64,000 nucleotides of DNA, from positions 14,925,506 to 14,989,505 of the forward strand of contig NC_092661.1 in the NCBI RefSeq assembly GCF_032118995.1. Reading direction: 5' to 3'. The stretch comes from Asterias amurensis (lineage: Eukaryota; Echinodermata; Asteroidea; Forcipulatida; Asteriidae). Shown piece by piece: positions 31,801 to 42,334 of the stretch. The first letter of the stretch is position 1. Each line of letters starts with the position of its first letter. The notes beneath the pieces were generated by a model, which saw only the letters and a list, made by a program, of their open reading frames with translations, was not told where the DNA came from and did not search any database. A program made the translations under genes and the position numbers.

Positions 31801-34800
31801 TAAAGGCACAGGGGTTAGTAGTTAAGACAAGTCTTATCTCGAGCTAGGACGAGTTACTTAGAACAAGCCTTAAGTTTTTAATATCTCCTATGACTAGTCC
31901 TAAGTTTGTAGTGTTGCATTATGTAGGTTTGGAACATCATTGTTGAACGGTTCCAACATGTGTGGATGTTTTTTTCTGTTTTTTTTTTTTTTTTTTCATT
32001 TATGAGTTGGGCGTGGTTTGAATCCCACTGAATTATATGCCCGTAATTTTGTTTTCATAGTACTGGGGATAGCACCCTGTGGGCCCTATACAGTGCTAAA
32101 ATACACACACAAAAATTATCTATATTTAGCTGTTCCGACCTACCGTCGGAACAGGTTTTGTTTCTGTCGTGATTTTTATTTTTTTTCTTATTCTTTGTTT
32201 CTGCCTAAAACCCATAGCATTTGTACACGTTTTTTTCTTTAAGCCTAATCTCCCAAACCATAATACGAAAGAGTGAGTTTATTATACCAAATTGTAGCTT
32301 AGAACATAAGCTTTACTCTAAATGTAAAAAAATTTAAGAATCTTAATTAATTAACCACGTAATCTTCATTTGAATATAACTGGATGCAGTCGCTTCTATG
32401 TTATTTTTAAATATTATCTTTGGTAAATGCCATGCAGTATGTACCTATCATGAGTTGTGACTTCTTGAGATGAGTCTACGCGTTTGAATATAACTGGATG
32501 CAGTCACTTCAATGTTATTGTTAAACATTCTCTATGGTAAATGCCATACAGTATGTAACTATCATGAGTTGTGACTTCTTGAGAGGAAGTCTACTCATTC
32601 TGTTTTCCTACCATCGTTCAGGACCCATAACAATCTAACCGAGTTCCGGGCCCATATACTTTGCACGCGACAAAGTACGAAGGTTTAGGGATTTCGTTCA
32701 AACGAACGAGCGTAATTGAATAGGGGTTTTTGACGACGACGACCATAGAGCTGTACTTACTCTATGCGACGACACACCATCGTGTCCACAGATTTACACT
32801 AAACTTAAACAGTTTGAAGATAATGATAATTGAAAGCTTCCCTTAAAATATTACTTGCTGTGGTGTTGTAGTTTTTGAGAAATTAGTGAAAAAACTGTCA
32901 ACGTATGACTGGGACCGAGTTGGTTTGGGACCGAGTTGACCGGTGTCATGACAAAAACTGTCCGCTGGCAATAAGTGTCCGCTGAGCATGCGCAGTAGAC
33001 CCTGGACACTATTTGGCATGTATTACGTGACAAATAGTGTCCGCCTAACAAAAAGTGTCCGGGCGCCGTGCTGCACAGTGCTGCACAGTGCTGATTTATA
33101 TTAAAAGTAAATACAAGCCCCCAAAAATAGACGAACAGAACACTCAAAAGTATGTCAAGATTAGTATCTTATCATGAAAACAGTGCAGGTTTAAAAAGTA
33201 CGAATTGTGAAAGTGCTAAAATGTTCTTACGAATTATTTACAATAAAATACAACGAAGAAAGCGTTCAAGTAAAGACAAGCTAGGTTTTGCGTGTCTAAA
33301 AATATTATGTTATATACAAATTACACTAAAAATTAACCATTTACAAAAATACATGGAAATATAATATAAACAACTCTGAAAAGTATTACAATATACAGGC
33401 GAAATACGAAAGATAAAAATAGTACGATATAATTAAAATCAGAAATAGACATTCATGATAAACCTGTCATTTAGAACACGAACAGCTGTTGGATAAAAAC
33501 TCTGCAAAGTACGGTTGGATCCAGATTTAATTGAACGGAAACGATTCTTAGACCGCATGGGCTGAAAGAGGGAATGTGCTGGGTGAAACTGGTCATCTAC
33601 TATAGAGAGGGCTCGTTTTTTAACTCGAGAGAGATACAGTTCATCAAGTGATGGAAGTTGGCAACCTATGATTTTACTAGCGGTGCGAACGATCCGGCTG
33701 ATACGCTTCCGGTCATCGGCTGTTGCATTGCCCCACCAAACGGTCACTCTCAATCACCGCTCGGTAGAACTTCAACAGAAGTGGCTGACTGACATGGAAG
33801 CTTCTCAGCCGTCTCAAGAAAAAAAATCTTTGCAATAAGTGTCCGCTGAGCATGCGCAGTAGACCCTGGACACTATTTGGCATGTATTACGTGACAAATA
33901 GTGTCCGCCCAACAAAAAGTGTCCGGGCGCCGAGCTGCACAGTGCTGATTTATATTAAAAGTAAATAAAAGCCCCCAAAAATAGACAAACAGAACACTCA
34001 AAAGTATGTCAAGATTAGTATCTTATCATGAAAACAGTGCAGGTTTAAAAAGTACGAATTGTGAAAGTGCTAAAATGTTCTTACGAATTATTTACAATAA
34101 AATACAACGAAGAAAGCGTTCAAGTAAATACAAGACATGTATAATAAAATACAACGAAGAAAGCGTTCAAGTAAAGACAAGGTTTTGCATGTCTAAAAAT
34201 ATTATGTTATATACAAATTACACTAAAAATTAACCATCTACAAAAATACATGGAAATATAATATAAACAACTCTGAAAAGTATTACAATATACAGGCGAA
34301 ATACGAAAGATAAAAATAGTACGATATAATTAAAATCAGAAATAGACATTCATGATAAACCTGTCATTTAGAACACGAACAGCTGTTGGATAAAAACTCT
34401 GCAAAGTACGGTTGGATCCAGATTTAATTGAACGGAAACGATTCTTAGACCGCATGGGCTGAAAGAGGGAATGTGCTGGGTGAAACTGGTCATCTACTAT
34501 AGAGAGGGCTCGTTTTTTAACTCGAGAGAGATACAGTTCATCAAGTGATGGAAGTTGGCAACCTATGATTTTACTAGCGGTGCGAACGATCCGGCTGATA
34601 CGCTTCCGGTCATCGGCTGTTGCATTGCCCCACCAAACGATCACTCTCAATCACCGCTCGGTAGAACTTCAACAGAAGTGGCTGACTGGCATGGAAGCTT
34701 CTCAGCCGTCTCAAGAAAAATAATCTTTGCAATAAGTGTCCGCTGAGCATGCGCAGTAGACCCTGGACACTATTTGGCATGTATTACGTGACAAATAGTG

Positions 34801-37800
34801 TCCGCCCAACAAAAAGTGTCCGGGGGCCGTGCTGCACAGTGCTGATTTATATTAAAAGTAAATACAAGCCCCAAAAAATAGACGAACAGAACACTCAAAA
34901 GTATGTCAAGATTAGTATCTTATCATGAAAACAGTGCAGGTTTAAAAAGTACGAATTGTGAAAGTGCTAATATGTTCTTACGAATTATTTACAATAAAAT
35001 ACAACGAAGAAAGCGTTCAAGTAAATACAAGACATGTATAATAAAATACAACGAAGAAAGCGTTCAAGTAAAGACAAGGTTTTGCGTGTCTAAAAATATT
35101 ATGTTATATACAAATTACACTAAAAATTAACCATTTACAAAAATACATGGAAATATAATATAAACAACTCTGAAAAGTATTACAATATACAGGCAAAATA
35201 CGAAAGATAAAAATAGTACGATATAATTAAAATCAGAAATAGACATTCATGATAAACCTGTCATTTAGAACACGAACAGCTGTTGGATAAAAACTCTGCA
35301 AAGTACGGTTGGATCCAGATTTAATTGAACGGAAACGATTCTTAGACCGCATGGGCTGAAAGAGGGAATGTGCTGGGTGAAACTGGTCATCTACTATAGA
35401 GAGGGCTCGTTTTTTAACTCGAGAGAGATACAGTTCATCAAGTGATGGAAGTTGGCAACCTATGATTTTACTAGCGGTGCGAACGATCCGGCTGATACGC
35501 TTCCGGTCATCGGCTGTTGCATTGCCCCACCAAACGGTCACTCTCAATCACCGCTCGGTAGAACTTCAACAGAAGTGGCTGACTGGCATGGAAGCTTCTC
35601 AGCCGTCTCAAGAAAAATATTCTTTGCAATAAGTGTCCGCTGAGCATGCGCAGTAGACCCTGGACACTATTTGGCATGTATTACGTGACAAATGGTGTCC
35701 GCCCAACAAAAAGTGTCCGGGCGCCGTGCTGCACAGTGCTGATTTATATTAAAAGTAAATACAAGCCAAAAAAATAGACGAACAGAACACTCAAAAGTAT
35801 GTCAAGATTAGTATCTTATCATGAAAACAGTGCGGGTTTAAAAAGTACGAATTGTGAAAGTGCTAAAATGTTCTTACGAATTATTTACAATAAAATACAA
35901 CGAAGAAAGCGTTCAAGTAAAGACAAGACCGTCAAAAGTATGTCATGGTTAGTATTTACTATTTTACTTAATAAGTAATTAAAAAGTTCAGGTTAAAAGT
36001 ACGAATTGTGAAAGTGCCAAATGATCATAAATAATACGAATATTATATTCAAACACAAGCAGGAAAGCGTTACAAAAAAATAATAAATAAAACTAAAACT
36101 AAAAGGTTAAAAAGGCACGCTATGATGATGCACGCTAACCGCGGACACTATTTAGCAAGCTTCCGTAAGCAATGTGACGTCGTGGACGCTTGACCAATCA
36201 GAACACAATAAGCTAATGAGCGGACACTTATTGCCAGCGGACAGTTTTTGTCATGACACCGGGCTCGTTTCAGGCGACGAGCGTAGACGACGAAAATAGA
36301 CAGCCCGGGATTTGGAATGATTTACGGGTAAAGTCACCTTGTTTGCGCCGAGGACCAATTGCCTAAACTAATTCCAGTGTTTCGCGTTACTTTCGGAAAT
36401 TAGACCATGATCGACAAACAAAAACTCTTTAAACAGGAATATAAAAGCAGAGATTTTATTATGCTGATCGTTTCTCTGGTGGTTGAGTGGCTCAGTTTTA
36501 TAGAGCTGCTTATAATAAACAGGCAAAACATTTTGCTTTACAAATTTGCAGAAATTGAGCAGAACACCTGGATTCACAACTTGAATATGAGGCATGGGTT
36601 AAGCTGCTTTTTGTGTAAAAAGCTATTATGTAGTTTGGTCCTGGGCCAATGGCTTTTAAAGGAAAGAATCGCAGCGCTTACGTAATCAGGGAACTGTGCT
36701 TACGCTAAGCGTATTTTACAGCTTAGCATGGAATGTGTTCTTCACGTCACAATTCGCATCAAAAAATTTGCTACAGTTGACTAATTGTGCTCAACTCCTG
36801 CGAAACTTTCACTGCGAAAACAGTGACTTAAAAATTTGATTTGCGTTCGCAGGGAAAACCGTGCTTTACTTGAGACAAAAGTACGCAGGGGCGACTAGTG
36901 TGCTTTAGTGTTAAACTCGCGACTACTAATTATTATTTGAGTCGCGACTACTGTTTTTCTCTACTCCGTTATAATCGTGTCCACACATCGACTACCTGTT
37001 TGGTGAACCAGTTGTGTTGGTTACAACTATTCGCAACATAATTAATATTGCCCTTGCGTTATAGCGGCACAAATCTTGAGAATCTGTATTTTATTTCGAC
37101 TAGTCGAGTCATGATGGGAACTTGCTTAATGAAAAAAGATTCAGTAATCTGCTGAAGCATTGATTTCTGCGCTTACGTCAAGCGAAATAGACTGCTTATA
37201 GCAGGGATTTCTTTTGTTTGTGTGCTTCCAAGCTCGCACATTATTTTCCAAGCTTGCACATCGCAGTAAGCGGAAAATGGTGATCGTAAGCGCAGACTTT
37301 GGTGGTCATAAGAACCATGTAATTTTGCCCTGTGAGTAGGTTTGGTAAGGCCTACACTTCAAACATGTAAAGTCAAAAAAGATTGTTAGTACATGAGGGG
37401 AAATCTTGTGAAACTGGTCCAATTTGACTCTGCTTCACTGCGTAAGCAAAGAATTGACACATCAGAAGCGCGGATATTATCGCTTACATAAAGCATATTT
37501 CACAGCTTAGCAGGGATATTTTTGCTTGTACGCGGTGAAACTTATATGTAATCTTTGCTTTGAACTAGTTGCACAGATATTTCAGCGCCTGCAAAGTAAG
37601 CGGAGAATGGTGGTTGTATAATAAATGGGCAGAGTTTGGTTGAAGCAGACAGAGCCATAAAACTGGGCCGTGTTCTATAGGGGAAATTATAGCTTGACAT
37701 TATTTTTATGACAGTTTTGGTCTCTGCGACGTACACATACAAGTACAGAGTGCAGAAATCGTGCAATTGAAATGTCTCATAAGAGCGCCCCCTATCGGCA

Positions 37801-38933
37801 GGAGTGGGAAAATAAAGGAGTATCTTACAAATTAACATGTGTTTTTAAACACGTAAAATAATATCAAATGGAAGCGTTAGGATGTTTAGCTTAATTCCTA
37901 TCATAAAACATATTAAGATTATTTATTAATTAACCACCAGTGACCCTCATTTGCATATTAATTAGGAAATCTTTGCAGCATCATATCTCAAGAACTTCAC
38001 GGCCGACTTTTCAACTGTTTGTTCTTAAAGACTCCTTGGGGGTTGGAGATTAATTTGAAAAAACTGTGACCTCAAGTTGACCTCTACTTCCGCGTCAACC
38101 GGAAGTGTCACCATATCTCAAGAACTATACAGCAGATTTTCAAAATATTTTCAGTTATAAACACCTTAGGCATAAAATATTAACTTTAAAAAACCGTGAC
38201 CTCAAGTTGACCCATACTTCCTGGTCAACCGGAAGTGGGACCATATCTCAAGAACTATACAACAGATTATCAATTTTTGTTCAGTTATAGACTCCTTGGG
38301 CATTCAAGATTAGTTTGAAACAACTTTGACCCCATGTTGACCTTTACTTCCGGGTGAACCGGAAGTGAGCCCATATCTAAAAAAGTACAAAGCTAATGTT
38401 CAAACTTCAGTTATAGGCTCTAAGGCAATAAATATTAGCTTTGGAAAACTGTGACCCCAAGTTGACCTCTACTTCTGGGTCAACCTGAAGTGGGACTATA
38501 TATCAAGATATACACAACCGATTTTATAGACTCCTTGGCATTGCAGATTAATCTTTGGTAGCTGTGGGCCCATGTTGACCTTTACTTACGGGTCAACCGG
38601 GAAGTAAGACTTTATAACAAGAGCTACACAACTTTTTTGAAACCTTTTTCAGTTATATATTCCTTGAGCAATGAAGCACATAATCCAAGCAAAACAACAA
38701 GGAACAGCTTCGTGTTTGTTCACAAACACTTAATGTCTAGTTTATTTTTATGTTTTTATATAAAGAAACCAGACTTCTGTACCGACGCTATCATGGACCA
38801 AGACTGCCGTGCATTGGGCATACAAGAAGTGTGCGCTAGAGGTCAAACCTACTCCAACCTGTGCATACTGTGTCTAGTTTGCGAACGAGACCATATGAAC
38901 GTGTTGTCATACACCGAAGGGGAGTGTAAATAG
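28787..38933 (+). CDS. Secreted Kazal-type serine protease inhibitor (3 exons)
   Basis: The exons are 28787-28826, 31246-31289 and 38769-38933, joined in phases 1 and 0 to give 83 residues. Residues 1-22 (MNVFVLTLCLAFGVCLIGDC, NA) form a signal peptide split by intron 1. The mature part starts near ESEGYSKPDFC. The domain has Cys at 33, 42, 51, 61, 64 and 82 plus an extra Cys at 67. VCARGQTYSNLCILC is the Kazal hallmark (VCG-DG-TYSN-C-LC), and GEC ends it. Kazal domains block serine proteases with a loop near the second Cys, here DCRALGIQEVC. The canonical G after VC is A. Seven Cys in the mature chain is odd and could leave one free. I chose the ATG at 28787 because it starts the signal peptide; an in-frame ATG at 28697 would bury it. 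Intron 2 holds large repeats. Confidence 0.75.
29170..30178. mobile_element. MITE family A copy interrupted by element O
   Basis: The family A sequence (GAAAAACGGCTTCCTCTGAA ... AAGACTGGTCTTTGTCAA) stops at about 29435 and resumes at about 30155 with ACCAAATGTGTCCAGTGTC and TTTAA. The left terminus of A is missing. Confidence 0.75.
29436..30154. mobile_element. TIR element O, complete copy
   Basis: The ends ATAGACTGTGCAAGTCTCGC and GCGAGACTTGCACAGTCTAT are exact inverted repeats of about 23 bp. The element is about 719 bp, AT-rich inside, with no transposase frame. TA at both tips fits a TA target duplication, and it lies inside a family A MITE. A single end of the same family is at 5656. 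Confidence 0.8.
30190..30440. mobile_element. Worn element with GCTTAC...GTAAGC motifs (family P)
   Basis: CACTTACGGAAGCAGG, CACTGTGCATGTAA, TTGCGGGTAAGCGGCGAATT, TAAGCAGAGCCATGAGAG and TGGGCCC recall a common GGGCCC-ended element. Related phrases occur at 36500-37690. The borders are loose. Confidence 0.45.
30454..30582. mobile_element. Short TIR element
   Basis: CCCAAACGACATTGCAAT at the left and ATTGCAATGTCGTTTGGG at the right are exact inverted repeats enclosing about 90 bp of AT-rich sequence with two GACGGAAAG motifs. Confidence 0.75.
30921..31170. mobile_element. Hairpin family H, copy 2
   Basis: GGGTGCGTTCGTTTATC at the left and GATAAGCTTCCC..., read with GAACGCACCC at the right, are the family H ends. 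The inner dyads (GGGCTCACCTAGG, GGGTCGACC) are rearranged relative to copy 1 at 20928. It ends about 75 bp before Kazal exon 2. Confidence 0.75.
31246..31289 (+). CDS. Kazal gene exon 2
   Basis: 44 bases between a strong acceptor (TTTCTCTTTCTTTTTAG) and donor GTGAGT. In phase 1 it codes VCLIGDCNAESEGYS, completing the signal peptide and starting the mature chain. Confidence 0.7.
31480..31625. mobile_element. TIR element with GGGGCCGATTTCACA ends
   Basis: GGGGCCGATTTCACATAG at the left inverts to TTTGTGAAATCGGCCCC at the right, about 146 bp. The interior contains GTGATGTCAC. It lies just after Kazal exon 2. Confidence 0.75.
31800..31915. mobile_element. Family T remnant
   Basis: AAGACAAGTCTTATCTCGAG, CTAGGACGAGTTACTTAG and GACTAGTCCTAAG match family T interior. 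The ends are not identifiable. Confidence 0.5.
32369..32596. repeat. 114-bp tandem duplication
   Basis: Copies 32369-32482 and 32483-32596 both start TTTGAATATAACTGGATGCA and contain GTAAATGCCAT and ATCATGAGTTGTGACTTCTT. They differ by several substitutions. Confidence 0.85.
32781..32895. mobile_element. MITE family K fragment
   Basis: CACAGATTTACACTAAACTT through GTAGTTTTTGAGAAATTAGT matches the left arm of 24911-25282. It is cut off just before the 3.3-kb element. Confidence 0.65.
33439..33830 (-). mobile_element. LINE ORF2 tail in array unit 1
   Basis: The minus strand reads FLRRLRSFHVSQPLLLKFYR, AVIES, then after a frame change VTVWWGNATADDRKRISRIV, RTASKIIGCQLPSLDELYLS, HPAHSLFQPM and SFYPTAVRVLN. 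This is the segment after reverse transcriptase in fish and invertebrate CR1/L2/Rex-like LINEs (typically FY-AVIES-LTVWWGN, then ASKIIG-LP and HPAH-LF). The frame change at VIES/VTVWW is in every unit, so it predates the amplification. Confidence 0.75.
34336..34728 (-). mobile_element. LINE ORF2 tail in array unit 2
   Basis: Same 104-residue open part as unit 1 with one substitution at its start (RVIVWWGN instead of RVTVWWGN). Confidence 0.75.
35233..35625 (-). mobile_element. LINE ORF2 tail in array unit 3
   Basis: The open part is identical at protein level to unit 1. Together the three tails show that the unit, including its LINE cargo, was copied as a block. Confidence 0.75.
36263..37981. 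other. Repeat-derived spacer in Kazal intron 2
   Basis: Family J/P-like phrases recur (AGAGCTGCTTATAATAAACA near 36503, CGCTTACGTAATCAGGGA near 36676, GTAAGCGCAGACTTTGG near 37288, AAACTGGGCCGTG near 37660), but no copy has clear borders. No exon supported. Confidence 0.4.
37982..38650. repeat. ~130-bp tandem array, about five units
   Basis: CATATCTCAAGAAC or variants recur at 37982, 38112, 38242, 38372, about 38496 and about 38611. Each unit carries GACCTCAAGTTGACC and TTCCGGGTCAACCGGAAGTG. Spacing is exactly 130 bp at first and shorter in the drifted right part. The array ends about 120 bp before Kazal exon 3. Confidence 0.88.
38769..38933 (+). CDS. Kazal gene exon 3 (inhibitor domain, stop)
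   Basis: It starts in phase 0 after TTTTTATATAAAG, with KPDFCTDAIMDQDCRALG, and ends EGECK and TAG. The acceptor has AAG rather than CAG. An alternative CCAG four to six bases later would not keep phase. Confidence 0.7.
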   Translation, partial: PDFCTDAIMDQDCRALGIQEVCARGQTYSNLCILCLVCERDHMNVLSYTEGECK

Positions 38934-39218
38934 GCATCAGTCTGCATGCAGCCACGCCCGTCCTATAAGCTTTTAACAACTCCATGATCGAGAACGATGA
39001 TCTGCCTAGATTTATTTTGGCTGAGCGAGTCCAGTGAATATATATTTTATATTTTATATTTTAATTCTTCGGACAAGCAAAACAATCAAACAAGCACAGG
39101 CCGTCCAGGGAAGGGCAAAGGTACCACAAAAAACTGTCATCAAAAAAGATGTGCCCTCCCAGACCTGTCGCATTCGCCTCTATAAGAGCATGAATTTGTG
39201 TAATGTTCGCTCTAGACT
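38934..39218. other. 3' flank of the Kazal gene
   Basis: Presumed 3' UTR. TATATTTTATATTTTATATT near 39039 is a simple repeat. No canonical AATAAA is seen before the next MITE; AATAAATGACAATAAA first appears near 39626-39642. Confidence 0.4.
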
Positions 39219-39594
39219 TTAAGGCACTGGACACTATTGGTAATTACTTTTAAAAAAATGTTATCATAATATTACTTGGTAACGAGCAATGGAGAGCAGT
39301 TGATAGTATAAAACATTGTGAGAAACGGCTCCATCTGAAGTAAACGTAGTTTTTGAGAAAGAGGTAATTTCTCACTCAATATATTTAAAGACGTCAGGCC
39401 TGGTAGCCTTTTATTATGCATCTTAAGGCACACAAAGTTGTGACCCAGGGTTTTTCTTCATTCATTATTCTCTTGCAACTTAGATGACCAATTAAGCCAC
39501 AATTTTCACAGTTTTTCTATTGAATGCATGTTGGGATACACCAAGTGAGAATACTGGTCTTTGACTATTACCAAATGTGTCCAGTGCCTTTTAA
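39219..39594. mobile_element. MITE family A', complete copy
   Basis: TTAAGGCACTGGACACTATT at the left and TGTGTCCAGTGCCTTTTAA at the right, about 376 bp. One A of the left TTAAAGG is lost. Confidence 0.85.
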
Positions 39595-39849
39595 AAATAA
39601 GAAAACATTTAATAACCACTCTTAAAATAAATGACAATAAAAACTGTCGATGTATATCATTTTAAGAATCGCTTCATACGAAGTAATGAGGTTATGGCAA
39701 TAAATGATCAATTATCAGTTGTTTTCCCCAAAAAAGAATACTATGACAAACGTTAGTGTCAGACAAATTTCTGACGCTACTATACAAATTTAGTTAAACG
39801 ATAAGTTACGAGAAGTTATTTTTACAAAAAAGTGTTAGCGAAAACAGTT

Positions 39850-40262
39850 TGTTTGCTTTACTTAGCTATTACTTCATATGTCATTTTTTCTCTCTGGATT
39901 ATTTTCCCCCACGTCTGCTTATAAAGATCGACTGTGATCAGCTTATGTCCAAACTCAACAAAATTAACACGAGGAACGAAGTAAACATTTATAACACTTA
40001 AAATAGTTTTTTCTATAAAATGAATATCCGTTAAATGATTTGTTAAAACATGGAGATGTAAGCTATTACTTCATGAATTTTATGTCCTTATTTATCTCTG
40101 TATTATTTTCCCCCACGTCTGCTTAAAGATCGACTGTGTTCAGATTATGTCCAAACTCAACAAAATTAACACGAGGAACGAAGTAAACATTTATAACACT
40201 TAAAATAGTTGTTTTTTTCTATAAAATGAATATCCGTTGAATGATTTGTTAAAACATGGAGA
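39850..40262. repeat. 204-bp tandem duplication
   Basis: ATTATTTTCCCCCACGTCTG occurs at 39898 and 40102. The blocks that follow (GATCGACTGTG, AACTCAACAAAATTAACACG, GAATATCCGTT, AACATGGAGATG) repeat in the same order with small differences. Confidence 0.85.
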
Positions 40263-40464
40263 TGGTTAAAATAAACGAAACTAGGACGACGTACCCGATG
40301 TAAATTTTGTTTTTCTTTGCTGTTTGTTTTGTTAAAATGTATTTCTATTTCATTGTTATAATATGACGCTTTTTATGGTTGTCTTACTCTGCTAGGGTCG
40401 AAACGTCAGGCCATTAACTATTTTTTGCATTTATCCATCGGTCCATTTGGTTGGCAAGTTGTTT

Positions 40465-40658
40465 GTCAACCCATAAATGGCCGACCGTGTTAGTCGACGA
40501 GGTAAAAAGAAAACCGTGCAATTTTGAGTGATACTTGTGTGGATCATTATATTCTACTTTTACAACATCTTTCTATAACCATATTGATTTGATAACAAAC
40601 GGTTACAGAACGCTTTTCAAAGACCAACTCGACCGATCCAAGGCAACGTGTTCCTTTC
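40465..40658. mobile_element. MITE family B, right half
   Basis: CCATAAATGGCCGACCGTGT through CCAAGGCAACGTGTTCCTTT. The left arm is absent and the terminal TTAA is altered (TTTCAG). Confidence 0.8.
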
Positions 40659-40926
40659 AGACGGGAGAACGGAGAGTGGAAAGCCGAAGCCGTGGTTTCG
40701 CAAAGGGTCCTCATTGACAGTAACCGAACCACTCAATACAGACTGTTGACGTCATTAAAAAAAAAGTAAAACAAAAAATTTTCCACCAAAAGTATTGTGC
40801 ATCTTCGGAAAAGATTTTAACATCATCATGTTGTACATAACGTTCAACTTGCTTTCCTTGTGTCACATCTAGTAACAGTTTTCTGTAAATCACAATAAAG
40901 AGTATACCGAATAAAGTTCACCGCTA

Positions 40927-41122
40927 AAAGCCCGGTTCATACTTCCTGCGAATGCGAATGCGAAACGAATTTGACGTAAATGTGATGTCACAACCCTCCT
41001 TTCGCAGCGATATTCGCAAGTGAGTTGGGCAAAGTTGCCCTGCTGCGAATTATTCGATGCGAATTTTGTGACGTCAACGTTCGTATCGCATTCGCATTTG
41101 CAGGAAGTATGAACCGGGCTTA
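40927..41122. mobile_element. TIR element Q
   Basis: AAGCCCGGTTCATACTTCCT at the left, AGGAAGTATGAACCGGGCTT at the right, followed inward by inverted GCGAATGCGAATGCGA-type sequence. About 196 bp, no coding capacity. Confidence 0.85.
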
Positions 41123-41159
41123 ATGTGAATTTATAGTGACATTTTTAATCACATTGCTG

Positions 41160-41340
41160 TTATGATTTTAGCCATGGTGCGTCAAATTCAAAGTCAGAGT
41201 AACCGGAGCGTGTCACTGGTTCGAATCCCGGTCATTCGTGTACTTGAGCAAGACGCTTTATAGCTTCCTTCAACCAAGTGCTTCACCCAATGGGTATACC
41301 TAAGAGGGTCAAGGTTGATATTGTGTAAGTCCCTGGAGCA
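41160..41340 (+). mobile_element. tRNA-derived SINE fragment
   Basis: B box GGTTCGAATCCCGG at about 41219 is followed by TACTTGAGCAAGACGCTTTA, matching the body of the SINE at 26731. The A box is worn, and the 3' part is uncertain. Confidence 0.55.
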
Positions 41341-41945
41341 CCATTGCAACACAGCTGATGTACAGATTCGATCCATGGTGATTAATGTTCACTTCGTGCC
41401 AGACACCACTCAACTGCTTTATCGAACCCGGTACGTGTTAGCTCTCGGAGGATCCGCGGCAATGAAAGGGAATCAACCTATTCCATTCGTTCCCGGATGC
41501 ATCTGTTTCTCTCTGTACTGATGAGTGTTGTCGTACTCAATTAATGTTAATGTTTTTTCTTTTTCGCGGGATTCCCTTTTTTTGAATCGATTTAAAAAAA
41601 CAAACTTGTCCGTAATAGTGCAGAACAATAATTGCTTCCCGGTTGTATTTTTACACCGCAGCGAGTGGTTTTGTACTGTAACACTGCCAATTCCTGTATT
41701 GAGATGAACGTTATTAGTAACGCTGTTATTTTAAACACGTGATCTATTTTGATGATTATTTCAAAAAGGGAAAGAAGGCCCGAATTCCATTCTGTCCCTT
41801 AAGAGATTCTGTCCCCCTATTATTATTGCTGCGAACTGTGTACAAACTTATTGTGATAGCGCCCTCTTTTGAATCATCCTCCTATATCCCATGTTAACTT
41901 CCCATAATGGGGGCAGAATCTCCGGCGGGCGAACAGCCCCCTGCA
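41341..41945. other. No feature seen
   Basis: Spacer with no recognised exon or repeat border. Confidence 0.4.
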
Positions 41946-42174
41946 GGGCCCAATTTTTCATAGAGCTGCTAAGCACAAAAATTTGCTTAGCATGAAATTT
42001 CTTCCTTGATAAAAACAGGATTACCAACCAAATTTCCACATGATTTTCAGGAAGAGCAAACAACAGCTGAATACCAATAACAAGCAATATGCAACAAATG
42101 GAAATTCGGTAATCCTGTTTTTATCAAGGAAGAAATTTCATTTCTGTGCTTAGCAGCTCTATAAAATTGGGCCC
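41946..42174. mobile_element. MITE family J, complete copy
   Basis: GGGCCCAATTTTTCATAGAG at the left inverts to CTCTATAAAATTGGGCCC at the right. GATAAAAACAGGATTACCAA and its inverse GTAATCCTGTTTTTATCA show the long arms. Confidence 0.85.
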
Positions 42175-42334
42175 AGCAGCTGGTGGAACATCGTTTTGTA
42201 TAACCATGGTATAAGTATAACCAGTGTCATTTGCGTTGGCAAAAGTACTTCACAGAGTAATCATGAAACCAACCAGCAAAATCAACCAGCAAAACAGTTT
42301 TTAATTAAAATTGTGCTTATTTTTTGCCATGTTA

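Larger units (their letters stand above)
32968..35940. repeat. Tandem array of 864/897/897-bp units plus a partial unit
   Basis: The phrase GCAATAAGTGTCCGCTGAGC starts units at 32968, 33832, 34729 and 35626. Units 2 and 3 carry an extra local duplication around ATACAACGAAGAAAGCG that unit 1 lacks. Differences between units are few, so amplification is recent. The fourth unit breaks off near 35930. Confidence 0.9.
32940..36262. mobile_element. 3.3-kb TIR transposon with an internal tandem array and LINE-tail cargo
   Basis: The ends 32940-32983 and 36219-36262 are inverted repeats of 44 bp, identical by eye (CCGGTGTCATGACAAAAACT, then GTCCGCTGGCAATAAGTGTC and CGCT). Immediately inside the left end an 864-bp unit starts, followed by two 897-bp units and a partial fourth; the rest to the right end is diverged related sequence. 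Each unit contains its own inner dyad (GGACACTATTTG / CAAATAGTGTCC) and a minus-strand LINE tail. There is no transposase frame, so this is non-autonomous. The superfamily is not recognised and target duplication is unclear. It lies within intron 2 of the Kazal gene. Confidence 0.8.

Noticed and set aside
33152-35130. Plus-strand frames beginning MSRLVSYHENSAG in each array unit
   Set aside because: AT-rich frames without family resemblance, opposite to the recognisable LINE tail; repeated only because the unit is.
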